This document shows, in pieces, positions 1 to 14,586 of a stretch of DNA of 64,000 nucleotides; within the stretch, counting starts at the first letter, position 1; each line of letters opens with the position of its first letter. The stretch covers positions 186,001 to 250,000 of the forward strand of contig JAGPYM010000003.1 of the NCBI GenBank assembly GCA_020736575.1, written 5' to 3'. The translations under genes were made by a program, and so were the position numbers. The notes under the pieces were generated by a model that made no database searches, was not told the origin of the DNA, and saw only the letters and a list, made by a program, of their open reading frames with translations. Source of the stretch: Thelonectria olida. Its lineage: Eukaryota; Ascomycota; Sordariomycetes; Hypocreales; Nectriaceae.

Positions 1-3000
1 TGGGCAACCTCCTCTGTGGGATGACTTGACGAAGAGAGGAGATGTAAGATGATCTGAGATCGATCGCAGCCTGGGTCGGCGAGTTCGCTGAACTTGGCTG
101 GCACTCGGGATGGTGTTGCGAGGCACTCGAGAGTAATTTTTCGATTTTCGTGTGTGGACGCTTGCGAGCGTTGAGGGGCTAGGCATTGGTCCAAAAATGG
201 AAAATGTCACGTGAATGGTTTTCGATGGTCTGGGGAAAACGGATGTGGCTGAGCACACATTATATGCGCCACATCCCAAGCCACATGTTTCTTCAGCCTC
301 GGGCACAACACCAAAGGCTGCTCATTTCGCTTCGCTCAAGGCGCAAGATTGCCCTCTTCTTTGTTTTTGAAAGAAGTAAAATGCTTGAAGAGATACGCTG
401 GAGCCAGACTAGTGTCTGAGAAATCGAGACATTAGAATTAGATTTGGATCTACTGAGTATCCTCTGACGTGGATAGCGAGGCTGCCAGAGTATCGGAAAA
501 TTCTGCATGGTGTGGAAAACAGTAGAACAGAATTATTTTGGCTGATAGAAAATGGGCAGCTCGATTGAAAGGAAGTAGTCTAAGGGGTGTGTAGTTTGAG
601 AACAACTTTAGAGATGTATTTTAATGCAGTTGACCAGGCCTTTCGGTGAGGCTGGGAAGAAATTGGCCGCCCTCTCTGTTCTTAGCACTTGGACGGGGGA
701 GGTGTTTTACACGTGATGGAAGGACTCTGATAGTGAAAATGGCATCAATATTAATAGATGTTAGTGGAATGGGTTGAAAATTCTTTTCAAAATTCGGTTA
801 GAATCTCAGCGCCGTTCAGCCTCTCTTGCTTCCAACAGAGCCTACTCAGGAAAAGGAGGGGATTCGGGTCAAATCCTCATCTTACTTGAGCAAACGACCA
901 TATCATGAAAGCGGTCAGAACTTGCAACAGGCCAAACAAATCAAGCCATAACCGGATGTTTTATAGTTGCTAGTGATTCGTTCTCCTTGCTTGATAACAG
1001 GGTGACTAAACGCTTGGGTTCATCTCATCTTCATCTTCAACACCACAATCCCAGAGCCTCCAAGTTACATTGTACGTACCGCCAACACGAAAGGACCTAC
1101 CTGGGTACGTACCCGGGCAGTTGCTCTGGTGGAATTTGAGCTACGCTAGGCTAGAACCGGTCTCGGTCCACAGCGAATGAGCAACGGGCTCGAACCATGT
1201 TGAAGAAGATGGCGCGCATCAGCCCATCAGTCGAACCTGGCGTCATGGTGCGACTTGACGATGGGGGGTGCCTACAAAGCCCGAATAATGTCCAAGAATT
1301 GGTGAGGAATCAGAGCCTCCGTTGCCAAGAGGAGGATTATGAGGAGGGGGAGGGAATTGCTTCCAACGTTTTGTGGGAGACACAAACTACTTCACGCAGA
1401 TGGACATCTCATTATGTGGGATCTTCAATGCCCTCTCCACTGAGCAACAATGCAGCATGCAGGGCAACGCTGCAGTGCGAAGACACCCAATTTCAACCTG
1501 TGGGCTCGAGTTTTTCTCCTGTGCTTTAGTCGACGAGCTTGCCCAGGAGAACGCGGTCCAATTTCATTCTTCCGGAGCACAATGTACCATTCTAGTCCAT
1601 TCCTCCCCAAGCAGTCTACGGCCGGTTGCCAAGACAAGGTCTCATCTTAATTGCAGGCGCGAATCCGGCGTCTTTGGTGGAGTATCGACTCGGATGGAGA
1701 CGCGCTGGTGTTGATTTGGTCTCTGGATGATGAGAACCCTGGCATGGGAAAAGGAGCCAACAAGACGTTCCGCGGGAGCAGGGACATGAGAAATTCACAA
1801 TGACAGTGCTGGAAATATGGTAATCACGGTAACTAATGGCAATAACGCGAAGAGACTAGACATGAACAGAGTACGTACTTGCGAATATTCGTTGAATGCA
1901 ATCAACGAGATTCGGTCACGGCCGGGTCCTTCGGGATGTTTGCAGTCCTGCGACCCCCTCCGAAGCCATTGCCCGATAACACGTTGTCGTGCAGTTGTGC
2001 TTGCTTTGTTCATCGGCTGGTAACCTGGAAGCAGAAGTTTTCTTCAGGCCCCCGAATTCTCCCCCTTTTCTTGATGAGAGCTTTGAGTGCTCTCCGTACG
2101 CTAACACTGCCCGTTCTCGGGAACAGGCCAGAGAACTCACTCCAGCCGCGGACGGGACAATGCGCTGAAGACGGGATGCAAGCGGCAGTCCGTGCAGCAT
2201 AAGCCCAGTGCACTGCAGGCGGAAGTGCTGCATTGTCCCGTTCATAGACGAGGCCGGCGAGCATTAGCCATTCCTACGTAACAGGTCAGTTGAAGGTCCA
2301 GAGCTTGCACAAGCGGAACCGTGATTAGTGGATCATCATGGCCATTCTTGGAGGGGGCGTGGAATTCGAGGTTGATGCTCAGAGTTGGAGGAATTGTTTT
2401 GCCTTCCCAGCATTCTGCCCGCTCATGTCGCCTGTGCCTTGCGAGTCTTTCCTGGAGCATTGATCCATTTCGTGTCTGTTCCAAGCCGTTGTCGACCGGT
2501 CGATGTCGATCCTTCGTCCTCCCTCTCGTCTTCGTTGTACAGGGAGAGTTTCAACTGCTGCAAGCAGCTCTTGATGTTGAGACGACAGTCCTAAAACGAC
2601 ATTGGCCTTTCCTACTGATTCAGGTAGGTTTGCAAGCTCTTCACCAACCTCCATCACCTTGCGCTCCAAAAGCCCCTTCCGGTGTGCTCACTCTGCCCCC
2701 TAAGTCCTACATACCATTTCGCAAGCCAAACGCGTTACGAGTAAGGTCAGCAGGGTATAGTCCGTTGTACAGAGTACACGGGACTCAGAGCTCTGGCAAG
2801 TCACCTCTCCGTATAAAATAGGCGCAAGTATACTGCTCCCGAGACTAAGGCAAGGTCCCATTGGAAACCTTGACGAAAACGGCGCTGGTGGAATTGTCGA
2901 CATGGGGCAAAGGAGACCAGAGAGAAAAGGGGATTAGGCCAGCCCCCATAGCCCCACTCGCAGCCAATGGCCAGCCTCGGCCAATTTGCCCAAAGCCCTG

Positions 3001-4032
3001 TTGCAGACACTGGCCATGGCCTGCTCCCAGGTTGCCCAAAGCACTCGCTTTTGCAGATGGGGGAGCTTCTCTGGTGCAAGCGGAGGACCCATAAGGAGCT
3101 CTGGGTGACTTCACCCGCTGTAAATTCAGCGGCACTCAGTGGGCAGTCCTCCCCGGCTGCAGCCCCTGGCCACCCTAGCACCAGAAGCCCCCCCCTTAGT
3201 CGCCCCTAGCTTCATCGACGGGGCCCCCAGATCCCCCAATTTCCAGGGCACCCGCAGTTGCACCAGACGCAGCATCACGGCATCACAAGCAGCTCTCCCA
3301 GAGCACGAACCCTGGTTCCCTGTCCCCCCTTGTCCTTCCCCCGAGCTGCTCACTCAGTGCCTGGTCTACGAGACTACGGCCGACCGGGCTCCTTCCCTGC
3401 CATCAATCCCGTCCCTCCCTCTTCCTTCTCCCTCGCTCTTCCCCTTTGGTCTGCAGTTTCCCCCCAGACCATCCTTCCTGCTGCGACTACCACCTGCCAC
3501 CTGCCACTTGGTGCTCTTTCCCCCCGGTTGCTACCTGCCTTCTGCGCCGCAACCCTTTTGTCAAACTCAACCACGTCCATTCCATTCCTCCCTCCATCCA
3601 ACCCTCCATTCGTCCTTTTCAACTTTCGCATCCCCAACTGCATCTTATTTCCATCAGTCCTCCGTCTGCGCCTGCGCCTGCTCGGAGGAAATTCATATTC
3701 TATGTAAGTCATCCCTTTACTGTCAGAGACACGCATACACTAGGGGACGCCCTGCTTGAGAGGGCTGCGGAAAAGGGAAATTGGGGCTTTGTGAGACGAG
3801 AGGCGAGGAAAAAGGAACGAAAACATCCCCAATCAGCCAATGATGCGACGCGAAACAAACAAAGAATTTATTGGAGAGGCCATGTCTGCAGCCGTTCAAT
3901 GCCCGACCTTGTCATCCGAACCCCTCTCGACGCCTCTTCGCCTGCTCCTCGCCTCTCAAACCTCCTATTCCCATGCCGCCCGCGCTCGAACCTTGATCTT
4001 CGTCGAGACACGAGTCCAGCTAACCTCAAACC
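1..4032. other. gene-free stretch upstream of the G-gamma gene
   Basis: I find no open frame here with splice signals or a recognisable family. Several uninterrupted frames of 100-200 codons exist (for example at 2321-2821 and 3139-3759) but their translations are low-complexity or random-looking. The last part, about 3360-3720, is very rich in C and T on the + strand, as is common for promoter and 5' leader DNA of strongly expressed fungal genes, so it probably belongs to the downstream G-gamma gene. Confidence 0.5.
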
Positions 4033-4463
4033 ATGAGTAGCTCTAATCGCGACGACGCGAAGGCTACGTCCTTCCGCTATTCAACCAGCTCATCAACCGC
4101 CCCGAAACCCTCGGCAACCCAATACAAGATGCCTCAGTACACCTCCCGAGATGTCGGCGACCCGTCGCAGATCAAGAAGAACAAGCAGTCGATGGCCGAC
4201 CTCAAATTGAGGCGACTAACCGAGCTGAACAACCGTCTGCGAGAGGACCTTGAGCGAGAACGCATCCCCGTCAGCACCGCGTCGAAGAGGTGAGCAATCT
4301 CCCAAGCCGGCCATGGACTTGTTTAGCTAACGCGATACACAGCATCATCGCCTACTGCAATGGTACTCGAGACTACATGGTCCCCTCTGTCTGGGGAGCC
4401 GTCCCCAAGGGCGAGGATCCCTACGCACCACAGCAATCGGGCGGCTGCTGTGTGGTGATGTAA
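4033..4463 (+). CDS. gng-1: heterotrimeric G-protein gamma subunit
   Basis: Gamma subunit that pairs with G-beta at the plasma membrane and is needed for G-protein signalling in growth, mating and development. Two exons, 4033-4289 and 4343-4463, join in phase to give about 125 residues; the 53 bp intron has a gctaac branch site. The first half is Ser-rich and disordered. A helical segment about residues 57-80 (KLRRLTELNNRLREDLERE) is the G-beta-binding coiled coil, followed by the conserved SIIAYCNGTRDYMVPSVWG block. The protein ends GGCCVVM: CVVM is a CaaX farnesylation box, and the preceding Cys is a likely palmitoylation site. The Ser-rich N-terminal part makes it longer than many fungal G-gamma proteins. 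Family identity is clear from the helix plus CaaX end; the symbol follows Neurospora usage. Confidence 0.93.
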
Positions 4464-6153
4464 TACTCAAGCTTTCCCTTTTCTTGTATTCCCGGTTATC
4501 AAAACAACAACCACGCAACGTCGATGATGATTCAGCGGGTGGACGGAGGAGGCCTCAGTCATTTTTGATGTGTTAGTAACGCGATTTGAATTGCAAGGGG
4601 GTGAGGAGCCAGCAGCGGTTTTAGAGGAAGACGGCGGAGACAGAGGATCGACTCCGGACACCACACTACGACAAACTACCGCCAATTACTACCAACCACC
4701 AACATTACCACCGTCACCCCATGACTGGTAGGGCACAGGAAGCACACTTGCCCACCGACCAAGCAAGAGTAGAGAGAGGAGAGGGCGACCCCCAGAACCA
4801 GTCGAGGATTCGGACCCGGATCGAGATACCCCATGATACCTGTTGGGCGGGATAAAAGCAACCGAGGGCGCAACATTCGGAGCGAGAGGTGCCGGAGAAG
4901 TTGTATGACACTGCTAATATCGTCTCTCTTGTATATATGTCGTGCTTCTCTCGCGGGAGTGAGACATGTGCATAGAGAAGCTTTCACTTTAGAGGAAGGA
5001 TGGAGAAGGATTTGCTTTGAATCAATGGTCTGGGGGCGGGGAGGAGCATGGATTTGGGATGGACTCTTGCGCACTATGTAATAATTCCCTTTTTTTCTCT
5101 ATTTATCAGCCCCGGTTTTTCTTGTTCAACTCTGTCGTTTTCATGTCGTGTACGTTTCGGCCAATATACCTACATTTCCTTCCTCAAGCTGTTCTGGGTG
5201 GTAAAGGGGCATGGGCCGATGAGAGCGGAGGTCAGACAACATCTGGCAGCGATGTGTATGGCCTCGAAGATGGTGACACGGCTTCCAGGACGAAGATGAC
5301 GACACGTCCTAGTTGGGAATACGGCATAGATGGAGTCGCCCTACTTTGGACATAAACCAGCATCTCAAATCGTTGGACGGGCAGTCGGTTGAAGAGGGGG
5401 CACGACAACTGGGCCAATAGCCATGGCGGCGGATCCTGGGCCAGGCTGCCAGTTGTCAAGTGATGCGCCTTTGAAGCACGACATAGCTGTCGCCAATATG
5501 ATTCCCTTGCTATTCCTCCGTAGTCAACCTCAATGTAGCCAAGCTTGTCTCGTCTTTGCAACGGGACACTTTTGATCCATCTCCAACCAAGTTGAGCTCA
5601 AGCTCCATCTCCAGTTTTCGCCTCCACACTTTGGCAGCTCCTCCAGCCCGCAAAAAAAATAAAAGTCACGAGACCACCGCCGGATCCGAGCCCTCTTGGC
5701 TCTTGCGCCCTGTTTCCCCGCCCGGGCCGAAGAGCAGTGAAGAAAAAATGCATGTGGCGCTAACCCGTGTTTGGCGGATGCAGGTTTGTGTCATCAAGGC
5801 TGCTTATCGGCGCAGCCACCACGGAATTTGTGGTGTCTTGGAGCTTGAGGATGAAGAAAAAAGGTCGGGAGCCACTTCGATCGGAAGCACTTCGGCTCCG
5901 CTCGTACGAGGACACGGAGGCGGGTGATTGGGCTGCGTACATTTTACTTTCTTTTTGGTGGCGTCCTGGTTTTCCTCGGGTCGTTGCCAGTTTCGTCATC
6001 CGTTTTGGAGGCGCCGGTAAGTTCCTCCGCTGACTCCACCCCCACCCGCTTGACTCTAGGGTAAGGAAACTTGAACAAAATAGAGGGGGAAAAATCGTGT
6101 CTTGCGAGAATAACTTGAAAAATACGAACACAAGCGAGCTTGGAAAGAGAGCT
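4464..6153. other. intergenic, 3' region of G-gamma and promoter of the Rdx gene
   Basis: No supported gene. Frames of 70-120 codons occur on both strands without family motifs or plausible splice structure. The right end, about 5950-6150, is the presumed promoter and leader of the selenoprotein-W-like gene. Confidence 0.5.
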
Positions 6154-6723
6154 ATGGCTACTACTCAGGCTCCTGCAGCTGATTGTCCGCTTCCGCGTGT
6201 GACGATACAGTTTTGCACGCAATGTAAATGGTTGTTGCGTGCGGCATACGTAAGTACCGCTTGGTTGAATCTCTAGTTCCTCCCCCTTCACCCCACTTCA
6301 CACGATAGACGACAAGACATGCCATTGTCTACCTGATCTCAGCCGTATCTAGATATTTATACTCATATCTCCCAGTATGCCCAAGAGCTTCTCTCCACGT
6401 TCTCCACAGCTCTCGGCGAAGTAGCCCTCCAGCCGTCCACGGGAGGAACCTTTGTCGTCTCCATCACCCACGCCCTGCCGTCCGACTCCTCAGCTTTGAC
6501 GACCAACGTCCTATGGGACCGACGCACCGACGGCGGCTTCCCAGAGACCAAGGAGCTGAAGCGACGTGTCCGGGATGTCGTCGAGCCTCAGAGGGATCTA
6601 GGCCACGTAGACCGCGACCATGGGAAGCCCGATGAGAAGAAAGATGAAAAGAAAGCTGAGGAACAAGGTGGGCCAAAGGTAGTGGCTGAGACGGAGAAGA
6701 AAGAATGCGAGGACTGCAAGTAG
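6154..6723 (+). CDS. selenoprotein W-like Rdx family protein (CxxC form)
   Basis: Small thioredoxin-fold protein of the SelT/SelW/SelH (Rdx) family, thought to take part in thiol redox reactions; the fungal protein carries Cys in place of selenocysteine. Two exons, 6154-6249 and 6376-6723, join at a codon boundary to give 147 residues. The redox motif is CTQC at residues 21-24 after a short beta strand (VTIQF), followed by KWLLRAAYYAQELLSTF and the conserved turn EVALQPSTGGTF, which is typical of the family. The C-terminal 50 residues are a charged Lys/Glu-rich tail with no family counterpart that I recognise, ending in ECEDCK. The intron starts GTAAGT and ends CTCCCAG. Substrate and partner are unknown. 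Confidence 0.88.
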
Positions 6724-7612
6724 AGAACTTGGGCACAAACGAACTGCATGCCCGATACCGGTTTCTGTCCTGTCACATCAAAGTCAATCGAATAGAGCTC
6801 TCAGTGTCTGCAGATTTACAACGTTACCCGTCATTCACTGGGTCTAGGCCACACGGACAGCGCGTGGCCGCAAGGTTCAATAGACGGTTGAAGAGAAAGC
6901 ACATGGTAAAATCATTGGAAACAACACATTTCGTCATACACTCCACCCCCTTCGCTCATGGTCATCATAACCACTGATAATGCATACGAGAATTGCTACA
7001 CCCCCCTGCTCGATGCTTCCCCCCCTCTCCAGAAAACAGTTATACATGGTGATGTTCGCAACAACAAGATCCCCCCTGAGGCCGTTTCGAGCATGAAACA
7101 GACACCCAGCGATCTACCACCACGCCACCCCCAAAAGTAATTGTCTGACGCTTCTCTCCGCCACGGAAACCCTCTCCCCGAACCCCAAAATGCCATCAAA
7201 CAGTCTACGCAAATGGCAACGACCGTGAATACCGGACGTATGTTTAGGACTTTGTAGAACTGTATGGGAAGTCAAGAAATCATGTCCATGTTTATCTGTG
7301 TGCTAAGAAACAGCCGTGTGTCGTGATCAGTTCGTACGTGAGCATTCGAGACGATTCGGGCTCCACAAGCCAAGAGAGGAATACTAGATGTCGGCACATG
7401 TTCGAATCTGATGCTCTCCCAAAGAACCAACATTCGGTGCCAGCCCAATGGCAAGATGCGAGGTGTGAGGTGGTCGGAAGACGAGAGAGCTCTGGGTGGA
7501 ACATGGGGCTCAGGTCAAATCGTTCGATTACGTTCGTCATCCGTCGGTCGAGAGTCGTGGCTTAACGGCGGCCGAACCTAGATCGCAACTTGTTGGCATA
7601 AATTCTTTCACT
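6724..7612. other. convergent intergenic region
   Basis: Lies between the 3' ends of the Rdx gene (+) and the PP1 gene (-). I see no gene; it should hold both 3' UTRs and terminators. Confidence 0.5.
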
Positions 7613-8815
<1,203 letters not shown>

Positions 8816-11800
8816 CTTTGAAGAGTGTGCCCAGGAGAGCGGGCCCGAAGGTGTCGAGAGGGAAAACGCGGGTGCGAGGGAGAGAGCAGCAGGTGGAAGA
8901 GCTGTCTACTGAGATTGCGGGGAAGCTATCAGAGGGAGGCCGATACGGCAATCCGATGCACTTCGTAAATCTTGGCCAGGTCAGCAGTTGGCTTCTGAGA
9001 GTAGGTAACGTAGCGAGTTGAGGAACAGGGAAGAATGTCACCAGGTCCCGCAAGATCCCGGCCGAGGCAGGAGGAAGGGGCCCACAAGCCGGAATCGTGG
9101 GTCAGCGAGGAACATTGAAGGTGTAGTGAGATTTGGAGACAGAGAGGAGACTCCGAGCATAGGATATTGGGGGATATCAGGGGAAAGGTGGAGGAGATAG
9201 TAGCGCGGAAGAGACGCACGCAGCACGAACTCACCTGAAGTGATCACGTCGCCTTTGGGGGCTTTCGGGCAGGAAAGCGGTTAGGGAAGAGAACGCGATA
9301 GGCAGGCGATGTCTCTCAGAATAGGAACTTTGTAAATAAACACGAATAACCGTGAGAGGCAATTCAGGTCAGATCGAAATCGTCGTCGTGGTTGCCGCAG
9401 CGGGCCACCGAGTTGGTGTTGCTGTCAAAAAGGCGCCAGGAGAGGGCGGAAGCAGGCGTCAGAGACGGGCAGAGTAGTCAGGAAAAAAACACTGTCAGCT
9501 AGCAGCGGGGAACTAGCAGGCAAGTGTCTCGTCAGGAGGGAATGCGTCGAGAAGAGACGCTTCGTCGCCGGGATAAAATGAAGTCTTGGGAAGAGTGTAT
9601 GAGGAACAAGGTAGGAAGAGGCAGAAGCAGCCTTGATCGTCAGGTTATGGGGATGGGGAAGGGGCTCGTGGGCTCTTTCGTAGGTGGGCTTCTTGTTGTT
9701 GGGGCGGCCGGTCGGGCTCAGGCGCGGGCGCGATGAGGTCGTCGGGGGTCGTCGTGGATACGTCGCTTTTTCTAGAAATTTTAGGGTTTCTTTGAGAAAT
9801 CGCGAGAGAAGAAATCTCGAGGTGCCGGCAGGCGTCGTAGGTCGTGTTTAGCGATGGGCAAACACAGGTTGGAAACGTTCGTCTCGTCGTCGGGTTGCTT
9901 GAGCAGGATGGAGATGGGAGAAGAGTTGAATGAGGGAAGGGGGGGCCGATTTTTTTCTCGCACGCAAAGATGGGAAATGGAATGGAGTGGCGCCTGCCGG
10001 GGCAGCACCGCCCCTCAGGTTTCCCTGGTCAGCGATGGCAGCAGCGCCAAGGACCACCAAAAAGGGACAGCAGCGAATGAAGCTGTCGGAGAGGTACCTA
10101 TCTTGCAGGCTGTTTGTTAGTGGACGAGTACCCGCACAAGGTGCGCAAAGCACAGCATTACGATCTGAGGCTAGACTGCTTTGCAATTCCGATAAGTCAG
10201 CGGAAACGCATAGAAGAGAGAAAATTCTATATCGAGTATTGAAGAGCATTATCATCACGTTAGGCCCATATGCCGTAAGGCAAGGAGTTGAAAACGGCAG
10301 GGAAGTCTCGCCTGCACTGCCCTTATGTACCTGCCTCAAGGGAAAACGTCGGATCGACGATCGGGTATCTTGAAAGGCAAGACCTGAGAATTCCAGGTGA
10401 ACTTTGGCCATCCATCCCTCCTCCCTCCTTCCACGGGATGTCTCGAGACCAAGGGCCCCAAGGGGAAGGAACCCTGGGAACTCCCCCTGTCTCATCAAGC
10501 GCTCCCGCGCTCCTCCAGGTTTCTTGATCCAACCCATTAAAGAACGACATGGTGACTACATGAATACACGATTAATTCATGCCACGGTATTCTTTTGTTC
10601 TTGGCCCCTTTCTCCATTGTGACCCTGAATCGCGCGTCGAACTATCTTATACCTGACTACGGCCTCGTTCTCTCCTGTCGGCTCCGTGGGACGTCACCGT
10701 ACAAAGTACGTACCAACAGGGAGACTGAGCCTGGCATCTGATTGGCCCTTGAAACTTCAGACTTCAACTCCTGAGACGCATACCGAGACTCACTTGTCAC
10801 TTGTCATATTTGTTTCGTATGCATCCTGCTCAGGCCATCCCCTATTCGAAGCCAGACCATCAGAGTCATGACTGCCTGGCTCAACAAACCAACTTAGCTC
10901 CAGGAGATCAACATGCTCAAATTCCTGAGCTCTCGCAGCGTTGCTTATCCTTCCCCTCATTCTCAACTTCCCCGCTCCCCATCCCTCCATTTGGCTTCTG
11001 ATCTTACCCACCTCACCCACTTTGTGCGACAAGCTGATGAAGCACAGTACGAATATATCCTCTTATCCTTATCAGCCGAACTACTTAGGACCTGAGTGCC
11101 CAGCTCGCCGACTTGACGCCATGACTGCCAAGGGCTTCAACGGCGATGCGCGACGATGCAGGCCAACTCTCGCAAAGTGCCTGCTCACTTGTTGGCCATG
11201 AATTGTTCCTGAAGTATCTCGCATAACTAGCTTCATCTGGTTAAAAATGCGAGATCCTGCACTCAGAGAACTCGGATAGCTAACCGGCTACGGTTAGAAG
11301 CCTCGCATACCGGCTTCATCGGCGTGATGTAAGTGAGATATTGAGCAGTATAAAGACCGTTTCCATGATGCTCTTTTGAAAGTCTTTTTTCTAGCCCGAG
11401 ATGGATCTTACAACATTTTCTCGCCATGTCTTCTGTCAAGGCTGCACCGAAATGTCCGTATCTTGCCCGGCCGAAGCAACACCTTACGAGCACTCCCTTC
11501 GCTCGCACTCACCAACCCTCCTCGCCGTCTTCGCGATCCTAATATGCGCCCGAACCGTCCTTGTCACAAATGTTGGTGGACATGTTTGGGTACATGGGAC
11601 GAGTCATGACGCACAGCAATTCATGAAATAGGATTGCAGATTGTTTGTCTCGTTATCAGTCCTTCTTTCGCGGCTGCCGACATATCCTCACTTCACTCTG
11701 AAACAGACATTCATTACGGACCCCAAGACTCTCGACTCAAGCCCAAGCTTCATACCTGGATATTCATTGGCTGCGAGATTGCCTTCTGGCGGGCAGAGGT

Positions 11801-12078
11801 GGGATTGCTGTACCTTTGTTTCCTGTGATGAGAACCGGAACCATCGACGACTATAATGTTTACCCGAAGGTCAGGCAAGTGTGCGCCTCGACTCTTCTCG
11901 AGGCGAATGCGGACCAAGATAAGAATGAGACTCAAACAGTGATTCGATAGACACGGCGGTGCTATTCTGAACGAATTCGAAGGAATCCAACTTGAGCATG
12001 CAGCTCCGGAAATATAACAAGGAGCCTGAAGGATTACAAAATTGGATAATCTTGGGATACGTTATGCTCATTACTTGA
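8816..12078. other. gene-free stretch between the PP1 and Zn2Cys6 genes
   Basis: The part next to 8816-9800 is the presumed PP1 promoter and leader. Beyond that I find only short frames on both strands, the longest a 229-codon minus frame at 9848-10537 whose translation looks random. No tRNA, repeat family or mobile element is recognisable. Confidence 0.45.
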
Positions 12079-13291
12079 TCAATGTACTGATTCGTCGAAA
12101 CTCAAGCCAAGTCGAAGGCACGGCCAGCGCATCAGCTCAAGCCACGGCCCTTGAACGATGCTTGAAACCTCAAGCACAATGGCCTTTGACCATCCCGACG
12201 ACCACCATCGGTCGTTCATGGCTTCAAAAGAAACTGCCCAATAACCGAGAAGAGCCAGTGCAGCATGGTCTCTGCTCTTTACGCCTTCAGTCAGCTGTTC
12301 TGATAGTTGAACAGGCCATCCCACGAGCAGTTCGGACAAATCAGGACGCCCGCTCACTCGAAACATCCACCTCATTGAGAAAGCAGGGAGATCCCCGGTC
12401 GACGTTGACGAAAACGAAGAGTTTTGGTGTAGTTGATACTCGAGTTCTCCCAAAGCGTGTTCTACATCCTCGGTGAGATCTGGCAAGTCTTCCAAACTGG
12501 GCATCTTCAAAAGTCCTGCCAAGTTGCCCCCCCGAAGCCATGGACGAGACTCGCGCGTTACGGCTCGCAGTGGTTTGACTCTGCGAAGAACTTGGATGAA
12601 CTGGGCGATGGGCGACTGGACCGACTCGTGCTCAATCTCTCCATTTTTCGTATCTGACCCCGTTGACAATAGACTCAGTCGGCCCGGTAACGAACGCGAA
12701 GCAAAGGTCCAGAAGGACACTAGAGTCGACAGAACAAAGACTTCGTCGCACGATTCGGCATTGATGTTCTGAAGGCCCAATCGCAAACCCTCTAGGGCCT
12801 CGGTTTGCTTGTGCAGTGCAATGTTCTCAAGCACTGGCGATGTCTCAGAGACGGCGATTTTGTGCATGGCTGCAGTAGCGAGCAGTCCAGCTAGAAGGTA
12901 AGGATTCGCCAAGGCCATGCGGAAAATGTTGTCTCGCCATATCAGCTTCCCTTCGGGGCTTCCCCATAGAGTTGAGTAGGTGGATGTGAGGTATTGATGT
13001 GTAAGATCTAGATCGATCAGGTATGAGGAGAATTGTGAATCTGACTGAGGCGTTGGGCTGCGATGTGACGAGGAGGGAGCTGACGAGGAACTGATGAAGC
13101 CAAACTCGGTGATGTAGGAACATATTTCCTGCCGCTGCGTACATCGATGACAACTTGGTAATGTCTCATCGCACTGAGAATGAATTAGCCTTTTTTTCTT
13201 TCTTCTTTTATTCCCAAAGAGAAGAAGATACCTTTACTTTTCGCTGTTTACAGCGTAAACAACCACGCCGTGATTTTCGGTGCTCTCTCAT
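12079..13291 (-). CDS. Zn2Cys6 fungal transcription factor
   Basis: Small binuclear zinc-cluster transcription factor, expected to be nuclear and to bind DNA. Exon 1 is 13291-13232 (20 codons) and exon 2 is 13173-12079; they join in phase to 384 residues. The zinc cluster lies at residues 11-38 with the spacing C-x2-C-x6-C-x6-C-x2-C-x6-C and is split by the 57 bp intron between the second and third Cys. It starts CLRCKQRKVK and continues CDETLPSCHRC. After a Ser-rich linker comes the segment LTHQYLTSTYSTLW, then a helical regulatory half typical of short Upc2/sterol-uptake-type C6 regulators (MALANPYLLAGLLATAAMH). The protein starts only ten residues before the cluster. The target genes are unknown; the neighbour on the same strand is a membrane protein. 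Confidence 0.85.
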
Positions 13292-13668
13292 CTGCAAGTC
13301 GGGGAGTTGGGAGAACACTGGGTCAGAGAAATGAGATGAGAACAATAAGCATTAAAAGCTAAACTAATTATCTGCTGACGACCGTTATTGAGGCTTAGCA
13401 TCTTAACAGGGAATCGCGTCGGAGTTTCGGATTATCTCCATGAGCCGACATGTTGAAGTGAGCTGTCAATGTGATTGCAGTCATGGATGGCTAGTGGTAG
13501 ACGTATGATGAAGTTGTGGACTGGGCAATTTGGCTCTACTGTGACTATCGTCGTGTATCTAGACATTTCTCTTTCGAACTGGGACACTCCTCTTGTCAAT
13601 AGGTAGTTCGCGACGCCCCCAGGGAACTGTAGCTTCAACACGCGATGGAAGCAATGCTCATCATCCAT
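13292..13668. other. short intergenic region
   Basis: This 377 bp gap holds the promoter of the Zn2Cys6 gene and the 3' end of the upstream membrane-protein gene. Nothing else is visible. Confidence 0.5.
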
Positions 13669-14586
13669 TTACTGAGCAGGTGTCGACTCTTGTCTCGGTT
13701 GATTCTCAATTGCATTTTGTTGCTGAGGGGCTCCCCAACCAAGACTCAATTGGAGGTAGATTTGTTTGCGGCCTTGACCGCTGTCTCCCGCAAAGTAGCG
13801 AGAGGTTCGGCCAAAGAGTTGTTCGAGAACGCCGACGAGCAGTCTTCCAATGATCGCTCTGTCGTAAGTTTACGTTAGCGAGAAGAAAAGGAGTGACGAT
13901 ATGGAAACCTCTGGAATGAATCGACACTACTCACGTGTGTATTGCAACAAAGAAAGTCAACAACAGAACGATGACCTGCATCTTGGGAGCCCATTTCAGA
14001 CAGTCCTCGAACGACTTAGACGGCTCATTGTCTGGATCCCTAGGCTGGTCATAAACGTTGCAGTGGGGGTATTTGGACCACGTTTGGTCAGAGACCACGT
14101 TTCCCACGGCAATGGCGAGTGCGAATGTGAGGCCCGCGAGGACCAAGGCATTGAAGGGGTGTGGAAAGGCCCTGCGGGTCGTTTTGATGCGGACGAGGTT
14201 GGCAATGGTGAAGGTAATGGATACTAGGAGCTGTGGACATGGGGTTAGTATAGCATTGGCGACTACCTTTGGGAAGGGAGCGGATGGCTTACTGTCCCAA
14301 ATATCTCTGCCTGGAAACGGTCCAGGGCCCATTCACGGTATCGGAACCTTTCAAAGCCGTAAGCAGCCATATACCACTCGGTCGCTAAGAAGACGAAGGC
14401 GATGATGCCGGTGAACAGGGCAGCGAGGTACCACAGAGCCAGCCGGTCATTGTCTTCTGGCGTCTCTTGCTGCTCTCGTACCGGGGCAGTCGTTGTTTCT
14501 TCGGGTGCATCTTCGTGCTGGCTCCTGGTCGACCCCAAGAGAGGTGACGTCTCGCCGGGGTGAGACTCGGGATCAGGAGACGACAT
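13669..14586 (-). CDS. four-helix integral membrane protein of unknown function
   Basis: Three exons, 14586-14293, 14230-13935 and 13858-13669, join in phase to 259 residues. The N-terminal 50 residues are polar and acidic (PGETSPLLGS, then Glu/Thr-rich). Four hydrophobic segments follow: about 52-75 (LALWYLAALFTGIIAFVFLA), 98-115 (LLVSITFTIANLV), 125-145 (NALVLAGLTFALAIAVGNVV) and 180-205 (MQVIVLLLTFFVAIHTAIIG). The layout resembles MARVEL-like four-span proteins, but I see no diagnostic motif. Between spans 3 and 4 lies a Pro/Asp-rich loop with two Cys. The first intron ends CCACAG after a tactaac branch site. The start was taken as the first ATG, at MSSPDPESH. Confidence 0.72.

Noticed and set aside
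9848..10537. A 229-codon minus-strand frame
   Set aside because: No motif, no splice partners and random-looking composition; nothing supports it as a gene.
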